Assembly (NCBI GenBank): GCA_051745935.1
Contig: JBNJEM010000206.1
Span: 1 to 11,230 of the forward strand
Source of the DNA: JBNJEM01 sp051745935
Lineage (GTDB): Bacteria > Planctomycetota > Planctomycetia > Pirellulales > Pirellulaceae
Direction: 5' to 3'
Length of the DNA stretch: 11,230 bases
Positions 1 through 6,674 of this stretch are shown one piece after another. The first letter of the stretch is position 1; the number at the start of each line of letters is the position of its first letter. The notes below the pieces were generated by a model. The model made no database searches and had not been told where the DNA came from. It was given only the letters and a program-made list of their open reading frames with translations. The translations under genes and the position numbers were made by a program.

Positions 1-10
1 GTGAGATCTT

Positions 11-94
11 CAAACAACCGCAAAAAGACATTTATGCGCTGTAAAAGACGGGCCTGGAGACCCGTCCTACGCCGTCTTTATGCAACAATAGGGT
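11..94 (+). repeat. Dispersed palindromic repeat, copy A
   Basis: An 84-bp segment resembling 5318-5402 in the same orientation. The 25-bp core (46-70) is an imperfect palindrome built from GACGGGCC and its complement around a short GGAG centre. It matches the core at 5353-5377 with one difference, and the reverse complement at 5233-5257. Similarity continues outside the core (CAAAC..CCGCAA on the left, GCAAC then GGGT on the right), so the unit is longer than the hairpin. Three copies in 11 kb, all intergenic, suggest a REP-like genome-wide family. I infer that rather than having searched for it. Confidence 0.75.
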
Positions 95-290
95 AGAGCA
101 TCCTAACAAACCCCGTATCCGCTTAACCGTATGCAGGACAAGAATCGCCCGAGGTCCCCCATGATGAGCTTGTCTCATGGGTGAACAAGACTTGTCAGCT
201 ACTGCCCTCGCCAACAACCTCCGTCTGCCGCCTCGGAAAAGAAAGGGGCACTTCCGAGAACGCTACTTCAGATGGCTGAAGCATTACAAC
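95..290. other. Intergenic stretch, no gene recognised
   Basis: No open frame here resembles a known protein, and the frames crossing it owe their length to the adjacent tandem repeat. One weak hairpin is visible: CCCATGA (158-164) pairs with TCATGGG (175-181) around a 10-nt loop. It lacks a T-tract on either strand, so I do not call it a terminator, although it lies downstream of the minus-strand gene that ends at 464. Confidence 0.5.
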
Positions 291-466
291 AATCTTCCTA
301 TCCCCCAATCTTCCCGCCCCCCAATCTTCCTGTCCTCAAATCTTCCTGTCCCCCAATCTTCCTGTCTTCAAATCTTCCTGTCCTCAAATCTTCCTGTCCT
401 CCAATCTTCCTGTCCTCCAATCTTCCTGTCTTCAAATCTTCCTGTCCCCCAATCTTCCTGTCCTCA
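291..466. repeat. 16-bp tandem repeat array, 11 units
   Basis: Eleven consecutive units of exactly 16 bp follow the pattern AATCTTCCTGTCCTCA. The first ten bases are almost invariant, and the last five vary among CCTCA, CCCCC, CTTCA and CCTCC. The two units furthest from the gene (291-322) have diverged most. There are no spacers, so this is not a CRISPR array. Because 16 is not a multiple of 3 and the unit makes few stops, it opens spurious reading frames on both strands. Read on the minus strand, it forms the purine-rich 3' flank of the propeller gene, and the last unit supplies that gene's TGA stop (464-466). Confidence 0.95.
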
Positions 467-3400
467 CCGATCCGCGCCCTGTTGATGGAGTTCGCACGCA
501 CGTTCGGCGTCGATGGTTCGCCCGTAAATGCGAAAGTCGCCCACGAACCCGCTGAATGGTTTATGTGCGGAAGGGATGGCGATGTCGCGGCCCGCGCCAT
601 GTAGTCCCTCACTCATGGTTTCGGGGATGGGGTGGCGGCTATCGAGTTCCCCATTGAGGAACCACCGAACCTCACCCGCTTGCCGGTCGACCACGGCAAC
701 CAGGTGGCTCCAGGCGTCTGTCGCCAGAGCGGACGTGGTTTTGGCCCGCGCCGTTCGCTTGGGGCCGCGTCCTTCGCCGAGCACCAATTCGGCTCGCCCA
801 TCTTCGGCAACATTGATCACCCACCAGTTGTCGGGAAAATCTTCCTTGCCCAGGATCCGAACCCCGTAAGCATCCACCTTGACCGAAAGCGCCAAGCTGA
901 AATCATCGTTTCCAAAGTGCAGGTGGGGCGAGTCCGGGATCACGGCGGCGTTGGGCGTCCCGTCGGCGACCAGACAAGTTCCGAAATCCCCCGTGGCCCA
1001 ACGTCCCGTCACCTCGGCGTGATGGCCGCGGCCGGAGCAGTCGCGTGCCAACATGCCGGCGCCTTCGTCGAATCGCCAGCGTCCGAGCAGGCCCGGCTCC
1101 TCGGCCACCTTGACCGGTGGCAGAACCACGTCCCAGCCGGCGGCCGAGAGCGGCGTGCCGGGCCGGCCTGAATCGGCGTCCCAGAGGCCGAGGATCTGGC
1201 CGTTTTCCAAGGCCAGGTACAAACTTCCGTGCGCCGCCGCCATTCCGTCCCAAACCGGGGTGCTCGGCAATGCCATCTCGGCCAGCACGTCGCCGTTGTC
1301 GGGTGACACGGCCAGCAAGATCGCTTCCTCCGTCCCATCCAGTCCGGCCTGGGAGGTTGATCCTTTCCCCCGGGGGCCGGCCACGAACAAGACGTTTTTC
1401 GTTTTCACCATGGCTCGAACATGAATTGGAATTCGTTTCCACCAACGGAACTCGACCGAGTTCTTCCCACTCAGCGCCAGCTGGCGGTATTCTTTCGCCG
1501 ACAGGTCCAGCGGCACATCGCTTTCCTTGTCGGCGGCGAACAATGCCCACGTTCCCCCCGGCTGGACACGCATCCGTTCGTAGTAGTTCTGACCGAATCC
1601 GTAAACCGTGTCCTCGTCCTCGACCAGAATGCGTCCGGAGGGAAACAGCGCGCGGCTCAGACGTAAATCGTAGAACGCGCCTTGATGCGGGGACGTATAC
1701 AGGGGGGCATACGTCCAGAGAAGTCGGGGGGTGGTGTCGGAGCTGAGATAGCCATCCGGGCTGTGCAAATGGGGCACTCGGCCCGGTTGCGGCTTTCCCG
1801 TCCGATCCAGAATCTGGTGCCGCATGAAAATCCGCTCCCCGTCGCTCGAGAGCACATCGTTCAGGAAGCCGTCCACACTCTGGTCATCAATGAGCTCCGA
1901 GCCATCCGGATGCCGCGACCAGAGGACCTCGTGGACGCGTTTCCGACCTGTATGCGCGTCCAGGCCGTAGAGGTGGATGCCGCCGTCCAGATAAGAGGAC
2001 TTTCCGGCCGCGAAATACGCGATGTCATCCAGAACGAGCACGCTTCCATGGACCGGCCACGCCGACTCCAGTTGTCCCCGGGACACGATAAGCCGCTCCT
2101 GGGCACTGGCGCGAAATCGCCACACCCGCGCGCCATCGCTCGCGCGCAGCGCGTGCACCGAGCCATCCCGGCAGCCGCACAAGACCACGTCCTGGTGCAC
2201 GGTTGGCGGAGAGTCGATTCGACCATCAAAGTCCACCTCCCAAACCATCGTTCCGCTCTCCGCATCCAAGGCGTGCAGCCGATGAGCGTCCGCCGAGGCG
2301 ACGTACACGCGGTTTCCGGCAGCGACGGGGCTGGTCAGCCCTTCTCCCAGATCCGCCTCCCAACCCAGGAGCAGCTCGGTTCCGACCTCGCCGCGCGTGC
2401 ATCCCGAACGGCCCATATCGTGCCGGTAGGTCGGCCAATCGCTCGGCTCGACGCCACCGGCGGACTGCCCGGTCTCTCCGTAAGCCGGACCGCGTTCAAG
2501 CCGCTCATCGTCCCGGATCCTGGCCGACCGAGGTGGCGTGCCGTCGGACTTGAGCGCCATGAATCCCGAAAGCTTGGCCCGGACATAGCACGCGCAATTA
2601 TGGGGTGGAACGTACAGAATGCCGTTGGCGGGCAGAACGCCGAAAAAGCAACTTCCGCGCACCCAATGTTGACCAACCAATTCGCCCGTGTCGGTGTCGA
2701 GGAATTCGATGCCGGCCCGAGCCGCGACCACCATGTCGTCGACCACTTTCATCGGATGGCAGCGATGGTGCTGGAAGCGAAACCCATAGTTTCCTTCGAC
2801 CTGCTTGGTGATCGTGCCGGTCAATGGGTCGTAGGCGTTAAAATCCAGGTTGTCATCCAGCGGACGCCACAGGTTCATTTCGGGATCCGGCCCCCACAGG
2901 CATCCCCCGAAACCAAACAGGTCGACGGGCACCGAGTAGTTGGAGGGTGCATACTCCGATCGCCAGAGTTCACGGCCATCCGCCGCCGAAACCACATTGA
3001 GTTGACGCCCCCCCGCGAAGGCGACGACATCCTCGTACATGATAAGCGTCGGCGCGAACTGAGGCGCCAGAATGATCGTCGACTTCTCCGCTCCCGGACG
3101 GTCGGGATTCGCCCCCGATCGAATCTCAATGTCCTGCCCGGTCGGTGGCGACGCCCAACGCGGGGCGCCGGTGGCAAGATCGAGGCTCCGGATGACCTGG
3201 CCATCATGATAGACAACCTGTTTTGCATCGGCTGCCAGAGTCAGTGGCAGAACCCTGTCCGCATCGTGCCGCCACAATCGCTGCCCGGTATCGGGATCGA
3301 CGGCGACCAGACGCACCCGCCGCTCTTTGCCTCGCCGAATCTCCCCTTCCGTATTGGCACTGACCAGTGCCACGATGATGCCGTCGGACAGAATGAATTC

Positions 3401-4366
3401 CTCGGCATTTTTGGTCTCCGGCAGCACGCGGATTACTTCTCCGCTGGCCGCGTCCAGCACACTGACCGGAACCTCTTCGCCCAGCGTGGCGTAGACCCGG
3501 TCCCCCAAAGCGACGAGCCGGCGATGGACTTGGGCGGGACCGACCTTTTTCCCACCGCGTGCCCCTTCCCAACTTGGCAGTTCGTGCCGCCACAGCTGGA
3601 TGCCGTTAAAGGCGTCGCGGGCGATCAAGGACCAGGTCGACGAGCTGGACGAAAAATGGGAATCGTCAAGAATGTAGAAGATACGGCCTTCTGCCGAAAC
3701 CAAGCAGCTCGTCTTCGTTCCCCGATTCCATCGCGGCCATGCCTCCCACTGAAGAAATCGGGGCGGGCCGACGCGTTGGTCCTTACTGACGGCGTTACCG
3801 GTGGCATCGTACCGCGAATGCGACCATTGGTCGACGTTCTCCGGCCACGGTTTCCGATACGATTTCAACGAGCCCCCGTCCTGAATCCATGCCGTTCCCC
3901 CTGGGGCCAGCACGCGGTCGATTTCCTCCCGTTTCAGTTCGACGCGCCCCTCCGGAACCAGCAACACGTTCACCATGCCTTGGGCATATGGCAACCGAAC
4001 ACCCTCCCACCACGTGGCCGACACTCGACCGTACATGCCCGTGTCGCGAATCGAACCGCGCACGGCCTGCAACACGTCGCGGTCCTGAACAAGCCCGTGC
4101 ACCAAGGCGGCGGGCGACTTGCCCCAGAACAGGGCATCCGCGGGATCCCGCAGCCCGACTTGCACGATGAGGCCACCCTGAAAATCGCTTTCCGCGAGAA
4201 TTCGCTCTCCGTGCGCCTTGGCCCAACGAGAAGGCGTGCCATCATCCTCTTGCCCGCACAGGTTCCCCCCCGCCAAACAACTACATACCGCCGCGACCAG
4301 AAGATAGATGCCGCCGGCATGTCGGGGCCACCGCCACCTGTTTTTTCTCAAGTCGTTATCACTCAC
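464..4366 (-). CDS. Exported PQQ-type beta-propeller protein with methyltransferase-like N-domain and C-terminal LamG domain
   Basis: A 1300-residue protein. The N-terminus has a basic region and a hydrophobic stretch (about residues 19-34), a likely Sec signal ending near CGQ|E. Residues ~55-165 resemble a class I methyltransferase fold, with a strand plus VG near 65-71 and VLAPGG near 152, but the SAM loop reads VGLRDP, without GxG, so catalysis is doubtful. Residues ~180-610 form a first propeller (repeats ending DxxTGxxLWR, plus a Cys-rich PPHNCACY segment). A second begins at WPTYRHD (~644) and runs to about 1080. Residues ~1095-1290 are a LamG/ConA-like domain (GRWRFDEGAG, WSHLVAVVD, GDFRIYGRT). 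The family is common in planctomycetes, usually annotated PQQ-binding-like beta-propeller; ligand and role are unknown. A cell-surface or periplasmic location is inferred. I chose GTG at 4366 over the upstream TTG (4396) because AAGGAG lies six bases before it. Confidence 0.88.
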   Translation of the reverse strand: MSDNDLRKNRWRWPRHAGGIYLLVAAVCSCLAGGNLCGQEDDGTPSRWAKAHGERILAESDFQGGLIVQVGLRDPADALFWGKSPAALVHGLVQDRDVLQAVRGSIRDTGMYGRVSATWWEGVRLPYAQGMVNVLLVPEGRVELKREEIDRVLAPGGTAWIQDGGSLKSYRKPWPENVDQWSHSRYDATGNAVSKDQRVGPPRFLQWEAWPRWNRGTKTSCLVSAEGRIFYILDDSHFSSSSSTWSLIARDAFNGIQLWRHELPSWEGARGGKKVGPAQVHRRLVALGDRVYATLGEEVPVSVLDAASGEVIRVLPETKNAEEFILSDGIIVALVSANTEGEIRRGKERRVRLVAVDPDTGQRLWRHDADRVLPLTLAADAKQVVYHDGQVIRSLDLATGAPRWASPPTGQDIEIRSGANPDRPGAEKSTIILAPQFAPTLIMYEDVVAFAGGRQLNVVSAADGRELWRSEYAPSNYSVPVDLFGFGGCLWGPDPEMNLWRPLDDNLDFNAYDPLTGTITKQVEGNYGFRFQHHRCHPMKVVDDMVVAARAGIEFLDTDTGELVGQHWVRGSCFFGVLPANGILYVPPHNCACYVRAKLSGFMALKSDGTPPRSARIRDDERLERGPAYGETGQSAGGVEPSDWPTYRHDMGRSGCTRGEVGTELLLGWEADLGEGLTSPVAAGNRVYVASADAHRLHALDAESGTMVWEVDFDGRIDSPPTVHQDVVLCGCRDGSVHALRASDGARVWRFRASAQERLIVSRGQLESAWPVHGSVLVLDDIAYFAAGKSSYLDGGIHLYGLDAHTGRKRVHEVLWSRHPDGSELIDDQSVDGFLNDVLSSDGERIFMRHQILDRTGKPQPGRVPHLHSPDGYLSSDTTPRLLWTYAPLYTSPHQGAFYDLRLSRALFPSGRILVEDEDTVYGFGQNYYERMRVQPGGTWALFAADKESDVPLDLSAKEYRQLALSGKNSVEFRWWKRIPIHVRAMVKTKNVLFVAGPRGKGSTSQAGLDGTEEAILLAVSPDNGDVLAEMALPSTPVWDGMAAAHGSLYLALENGQILGLWDADSGRPGTPLSAAGWDVVLPPVKVAEEPGLLGRWRFDEGAGMLARDCSGRGHHAEVTGRWATGDFGTCLVADGTPNAAVIPDSPHLHFGNDDFSLALSVKVDAYGVRILGKEDFPDNWWVINVAEDGRAELVLGEGRGPKRTARAKTTSALATDAWSHLVAVVDRQAGEVRWFLNGELDSRHPIPETMSEGLHGAGRDIAIPSAHKPFSGFVGDFRIYGRTIDAERACELHQQGADR

Positions 4367-4372
4367 ATTCCG

Positions 4373-4378
4373 CTCCTT
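4373..4378 (-). promoter_or_regulatory. Ribosome binding site of the propeller gene
   Basis: AAGGAG on the minus strand lies six bases upstream of the GTG at 4366-4364. It is the strongest Shine-Dalgarno match near this N-terminus and lies inside the longer TTG-started frame, which argues for the GTG start and the shorter leader peptide. Confidence 0.7.
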
Positions 4379-4418
4379 CGCTTCAATCAACCACAACGGG
4401 TTCTAAACCGCCACATGA

Positions 4419-4449
4419 ATAGTGTTACCAGCTGCTAAGCACCTGTAAA
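4419..4449 (-). promoter_or_regulatory. Candidate promoter for the propeller gene
   Basis: On the minus strand, TTTACA (4449-4444) is followed after 16 bases by TAACAC (4427-4422), or after 19 bases by CACTAT (4424-4419). The -35 is close to the sigma-70 consensus but the -10 is weak. Its position, 50-85 bases before the GTG start, is reasonable. Planctomycete promoters are poorly defined, so this is tentative. Confidence 0.25.
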
Positions 4450-4555
4450 GAAATAACTGTCTGATTCAAGGAGTGTGAGTGATGTTCCCAGCTCGGGCCA
4501 ACGGAGACTCAGGTTGCTCGCTCCATCACGGCGGTTACCCGCGCTGCATGAGATG

Positions 4556-4738
4556 CCCCGGGCTGGTCCCGGGGAGTTTCACGTTTTTCGCTAATGGGTA
4601 GCCCCCTCATTGTTTTCCCGTTTCGGTCCGTGGCGGCTTGGGCCGCCACGGACCGAAACGGGGCGATGGCGCGCGCAACCGCGTTAGCGAGGAACGTAAT
4701 AATCCCTCGGACAAGCCGAGACATTGGGCCGACGCCCA
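4556..4738 (+). ncRNA. Nested multi-hairpin element, possible structured RNA
   Basis: Five inverted repeats are packed into 183 bp. The first is CCCCGGG/CCCGGGG (4556-4562 with 4568-4574). An outer 16-bp stem (4581-4596 with 4682-4697) encloses a perfect 21-bp stem (4617-4662). Then come CTCGG/CCGAG (4706-4720) and TGGGC/GCCCA (4725-4738). The outer stem has three non-Watson-Crick positions, all of which become G-U pairs if the plus strand is transcribed but A-C clashes if the minus strand is. That asymmetry favours a plus-strand RNA. No family is recognised and transcription is unproven; a palindromic mobile repeat (MITE-like) is an equal alternative. Confidence 0.4.
4617..4662. repeat. Perfect 21-bp inverted repeat with 4-nt loop
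   Basis: The left arm 4617-4637 (begins CCCGTTTCGG) is the exact reverse complement of the right arm 4642-4662, separated by TTGG (4638-4641). One further position (4616 with 4663) can pair as G-U on the plus strand. A perfect GC-rich stem this long is far beyond chance. It lacks a following T-tract on either side except TTTT read leftward (4613-4616), which could make it a terminator for leftward transcription, though no gene points that way from the right. Confidence 0.9.
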
Positions 4739-4804
4739 GCAGCCCCGATCATGCGACAGTTATTGATTTTCCGACGCTTAACAAAGCCTTGCAGCCCGTA
4801 ATAT

Positions 4805-4903
4805 TTCAGGCGGTCGGATTTTTCCGGGTGGAAAGCTGCCCGACGCAAGCCGTCCGCCCGTTGGTCGGACTCATGGCGGAGAAAGTCATCCGCGACCGGT
4901 ATA
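4805..4903 (+). repeat. Dispersed ~100-bp repeat, copy 1
   Basis: 99 bp aligning with 10703-10802 in the same orientation, about 90% identical by eye, with one single-base indel near 4824. The central block (GGAAAGCTGCCCGACGCAAG and onwards, about 4830-4864) is unchanged, and differences cluster at 4825-4828 and 4871-4881. Both copies end at CGACCGGTATA. The sequence on either side differs between the copies, so the boundaries are real. Both copies lie upstream of a minus-strand gene for an exported protein. I infer a genome-wide intergenic repeat family of unknown function. Confidence 0.8.
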
Positions 4904-5232
4904 AAACCGAGCTCTCGCTTCCAAAACCCCTTGGATTAAGGGGGCATCGGCATGGTTTTATTGTGGGTTCTTAGTGCAAATCCGGGGCTGGTAGGTTCCC
5001 CAATCACGGAGTGCTTGCCGTGTCAATCATTGACGCTTGAGTGTAAGCTTTCACGTTGGACCGTGTGGCTTCGATCTCCCGGCGTTGCGACGCGGAGAAT
5101 GCTCAACGGCCCGATCGGCGGCGTCGGCGACTCTGCCCTCTGACCGCTGACCTCTGACCCCTACGCGACCTAAACCCATATGGTTCCGGCTCGTCCGGGT
5201 TAGGTTTTCCCTGCAGTTGCATAACGATTGAA
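4904..5232. other. Intergenic stretch with minor palindromes and a degenerate short repeat
   Basis: No gene is recognised. Visible structure: a small hairpin CCCCTT/AAGGGG at 4927-4943; a 13-bp palindrome GTCAATCATTGAC at 5022-5034, the size of a small operator; and a degenerate CTCTGACC-type repeat at 5131-5160 (CTCTGCC, CTCTGACC, GCTGAC, CTCTGACC). None can be tied to a function from sequence alone. Confidence 0.45.
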
Positions 5233-5257
5233 GTAGGACGGGTCTCCAGGCCCGTCT
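5233..5257 (-). repeat. Dispersed palindromic repeat, copy C (core only)
   Basis: A 25-bp core matching the reverse complement of copy B (5353-5377) with a single mismatch. Copies C and B form opposed arms around a 95-bp spacer, so they could fold as one long stem-loop as well as two small hairpins. The flanking similarity seen between copies A and B is not obvious here. Confidence 0.75.
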
Positions 5258-5287
5258 GTTGGCGTGCGAAACCGACTTTGATTCACT

Positions 5288-5321
5288 GTCTGCAAAGTTC
5301 ACGAAACGTGAAGTCTGCAAA
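5288..5321. repeat. Palindrome flanked by 9-bp direct repeats
   Basis: The perfect palindrome TTCACGAAACGTGAA (5298-5312; 6-bp arms, AAA centre) lies between two direct copies of GTCTGCAAA (5288-5296 and 5313-5321). It lies about 130 bp upstream of the UroD-like gene, between palindromic copies C and B. It could be a regulator binding site or part of the repeat family. No regulator is identifiable. Confidence 0.45.
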
Positions 5322-5402
5322 CATCCGCAAGATGACCATTTTCCACTATGATAGACGGGCCTGGAGGCCCGTCCTACGCATTCCTTTTTGCAACGTTGGG
5401 GT
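5318..5402 (+). repeat. Dispersed palindromic repeat, copy B
   Basis: An 85-bp segment parallel to copy A (11-94): CAAAC..CCGCAA at the left, the AGACGGGCCTGGAGGCCCGT core (from 5353), then CTACGC, a T-rich run and GCAAC. Its core arms are perfectly complementary (GACGGGCC/GGCCCGTC). It ends about 45 bases before the start codon of the UroD-like gene and so would lie in its 5' leader or promoter. Confidence 0.75.
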
Positions 5403-5447
5403 TTTGTTACCGGCTGTAAACCTTGCGCACCTGAAGGAGAGTGACTG

Positions 5448-6461
5448 ATGAACGGTCGAGAACGTCTGCTGGCCATGCTCGACGGTGGCACGCCGGATTC
5501 GTTGCCGCTGATGCCGATCACCATGATGTACGCCGCCGACCACAGCGGTGTAAGGTACGGGCAATATGCCACGGATCATCGCGTTCTGGCTGACGGGCAA
5601 ATCGCGATGGCGGAAACCTATGATTTTGACTACGTATCCTGCATTTCGGACCCGGCTCGCGAAGCAACCGACTGTGGCGCGGAAGTGCAATTCTTTGATG
5701 ATCAACCTCCGGCGATCGTGGAAACCAAGGCGCTGCTGGCCGAGAAGTCCAAGTTGGCGAACCTGGAGATTCCGGATCCGACCACTGCCACGCGAATGTC
5801 GGATCGCGTGGCCGCGGCCACTTTGCTGACGCGGCGGGCGGGGGATTCCAAATTGGTTGAGGGGTGGATTGAGGGGCCGTGTGCCGAAGCGGCGGACCTG
5901 CGAGGAATCAATACCTTGATGGTGGACTTCTTTGACGATGCCCGTTTCGTGCGAGATTTGTTCGAGTTCACGTTGCGGATGGGGGTTCGCTTCGCCCGCG
6001 CGCAGACCGAAGCCGGCGCTGATCTGATCGGCGTCGGAGACGCGGCCGCGTCGCTGGTGGGTCCCCGGTTCTACAACGAGTTTGTCTGGCCGTATGAAAA
6101 GCGACTGGTCGAAGAACTCCACGCGATGGGAACGCGAGTTCGCCTGCATATTTGTGGCAATATCCGCTCCATACTGGAGCCGATTGGGCAACTGGGATGC
6201 GACATTGTCGATTTGGATTTCATGGTGCCAGTTGAACAAGCTCGTCAAGCCATGGGGGAAAACCAAATCCTGCTGGGCAATATCGATCCGGTCCGCGTGC
6301 TCAAGCAGGGCACGCCGGAGAGCGTCAGGGGGGCCATTGCCCAGTGTCATCGGGAAGCCGGTCATCGGTACATTGTCGGGGCGGGTTGCGAAATACCACG
6401 CCAGACGCCGCCCGAGAACGTGCGGGCGTTGACGCGTTACGCACGGGACACAAGGGCCTAA
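5448..6461 (+). CDS. UroD/MtaA-like (corrinoid methyltransferase type) zinc protein
   Basis: 337 residues, the normal length for the uroporphyrinogen decarboxylase superfamily (TIM barrel). The opening NGRERLLAMLDG and the endings LLGNIDP (276-281) and PPENVRAL are typical. H234-x-C236 (LHICGN) and C314 (GAGCEIPRQTPPEN) match the His-X-Cys...Cys zinc site of MtaA/MtbA/CmuA methyltransferases. The N-terminal Arg-rich porphyrin-binding segment of true HemE (the MRQAGR motif) is absent, so I do not call it hemE. Such enzymes move methyl groups between a methylated corrinoid protein and a thiol such as coenzyme M or homocysteine; the substrate here is unknown. The start is ATG with AAGGAG at 5434-5439, eight bases upstream. 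A homocysteine methyltransferase gene follows after 213 bp. Cytoplasmic; no signal peptide. Confidence 0.9.
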   Translation: MNGRERLLAMLDGGTPDSLPLMPITMMYAADHSGVRYGQYATDHRVLADGQIAMAETYDFDYVSCISDPAREATDCGAEVQFFDDQPPAIVETKALLAEKSKLANLEIPDPTTATRMSDRVAAATLLTRRAGDSKLVEGWIEGPCAEAADLRGINTLMVDFFDDARFVRDLFEFTLRMGVRFARAQTEAGADLIGVGDAAASLVGPRFYNEFVWPYEKRLVEELHAMGTRVRLHICGNIRSILEPIGQLGCDIVDLDFMVPVEQARQAMGENQILLGNIDPVRVLKQGTPESVRGAIAQCHREAGHRYIVGAGCEIPRQTPPENVRALTRYARDTRA

Positions 6462-6486
6462 GCCGATTTTTTTTGGATTTTTCTCA

Positions 6487-6516
6487 TTGCACATTTCGCC
6501 CGACGAGCCATAGTAT
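6487..6516 (+). promoter_or_regulatory. Candidate sigma-70-type promoter for the homocysteine methyltransferase gene
   Basis: TTGCAC (6487-6492) and TAGTAT (6511-6516) are 18 bases apart, a fair match to -35/-10 consensus, in the 213-bp gap after the UroD-like gene. Transcription would start near 6523, giving a leader of about 150 nt before the ATG at 6675. A T8 run (6467-6474) just after the UroD-like stop codon could end the upstream transcript, but its hairpin is too short to call. Confidence 0.4.
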
Positions 6517-6661
6517 TGTAACTGGATAGACCTACCGAGGCAGTGGAACAGAACACACCACGACGGGCAAGGAACGGCGCGGTTGGCGGACTTGTTTTCC
6601 GCGCAGCTCACACGCTAAACACATGGGGCCTGTGCGGCTTGACAACCGTACAATTCTTTTC

Positions 6662-6667
6662 AGGGAG
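6662..6667 (+). promoter_or_regulatory. Ribosome binding site deciding the homocysteine methyltransferase start
   Basis: AGGGAG lies seven bases before ATG 6675. The frame stays open upstream to an ATG at 6543, but the 44 extra residues match nothing in the family and that ATG has no comparable Shine-Dalgarno sequence, so 6675 is preferred. Confidence 0.65.
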
Positions 6668-6674
6668 AAGCGCG

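Noticed and set aside
291..466. CRISPR array
   Set aside because: Units are 16 bp and head-to-tail without unique spacers, and there are no cas genes.
177..612. Open frames of 100-110 codons over the tandem array on both strands
   Set aside because: Their length comes from a stop-poor 16-bp repeat. The translated 16-residue repeats (such as SSNLPV) have no start signal or family likeness.
1682..4438. 918-codon open frame on the plus strand opposite the propeller gene
   Set aside because: It is the antisense shadow of a high-GC gene: Arg/Pro/His-rich, with no recognisable domain, whereas the minus strand has a signal peptide and clear propeller and LamG motifs.
4509..4724. 71-codon minus-strand gene in the hairpin region
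   Set aside because: Its sequence is the translation of the perfect inverted repeat. The plus strand gives a near-identical peptide (PFRSVAA..AATDRNG), as expected from palindromy rather than coding.
4556..4903. Insertion sequence or transposon remnant
   Set aside because: No transposase fragment, and no terminal inverted repeats or target duplications bounding the whole block were found by eye. A MITE-like origin stays possible and is noted under findings.
5448..6461. True HemE uroporphyrinogen decarboxylase
   Set aside because: The N-terminal Arg-containing porphyrin-binding motif is absent, while the HxC...C zinc site of the methyltransferase branch is present.
6454..6476. Intrinsic terminator after the UroD-like gene
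   Set aside because: A T8 run is present, but the only preceding stem is GGC/GCC of three pairs, too short to call.
5346..6611. 421-codon open frame on the minus strand across the UroD-like gene
   Set aside because: It runs antisense to a well-recognised gene and through the palindromic repeat, and shows no protein family signature.
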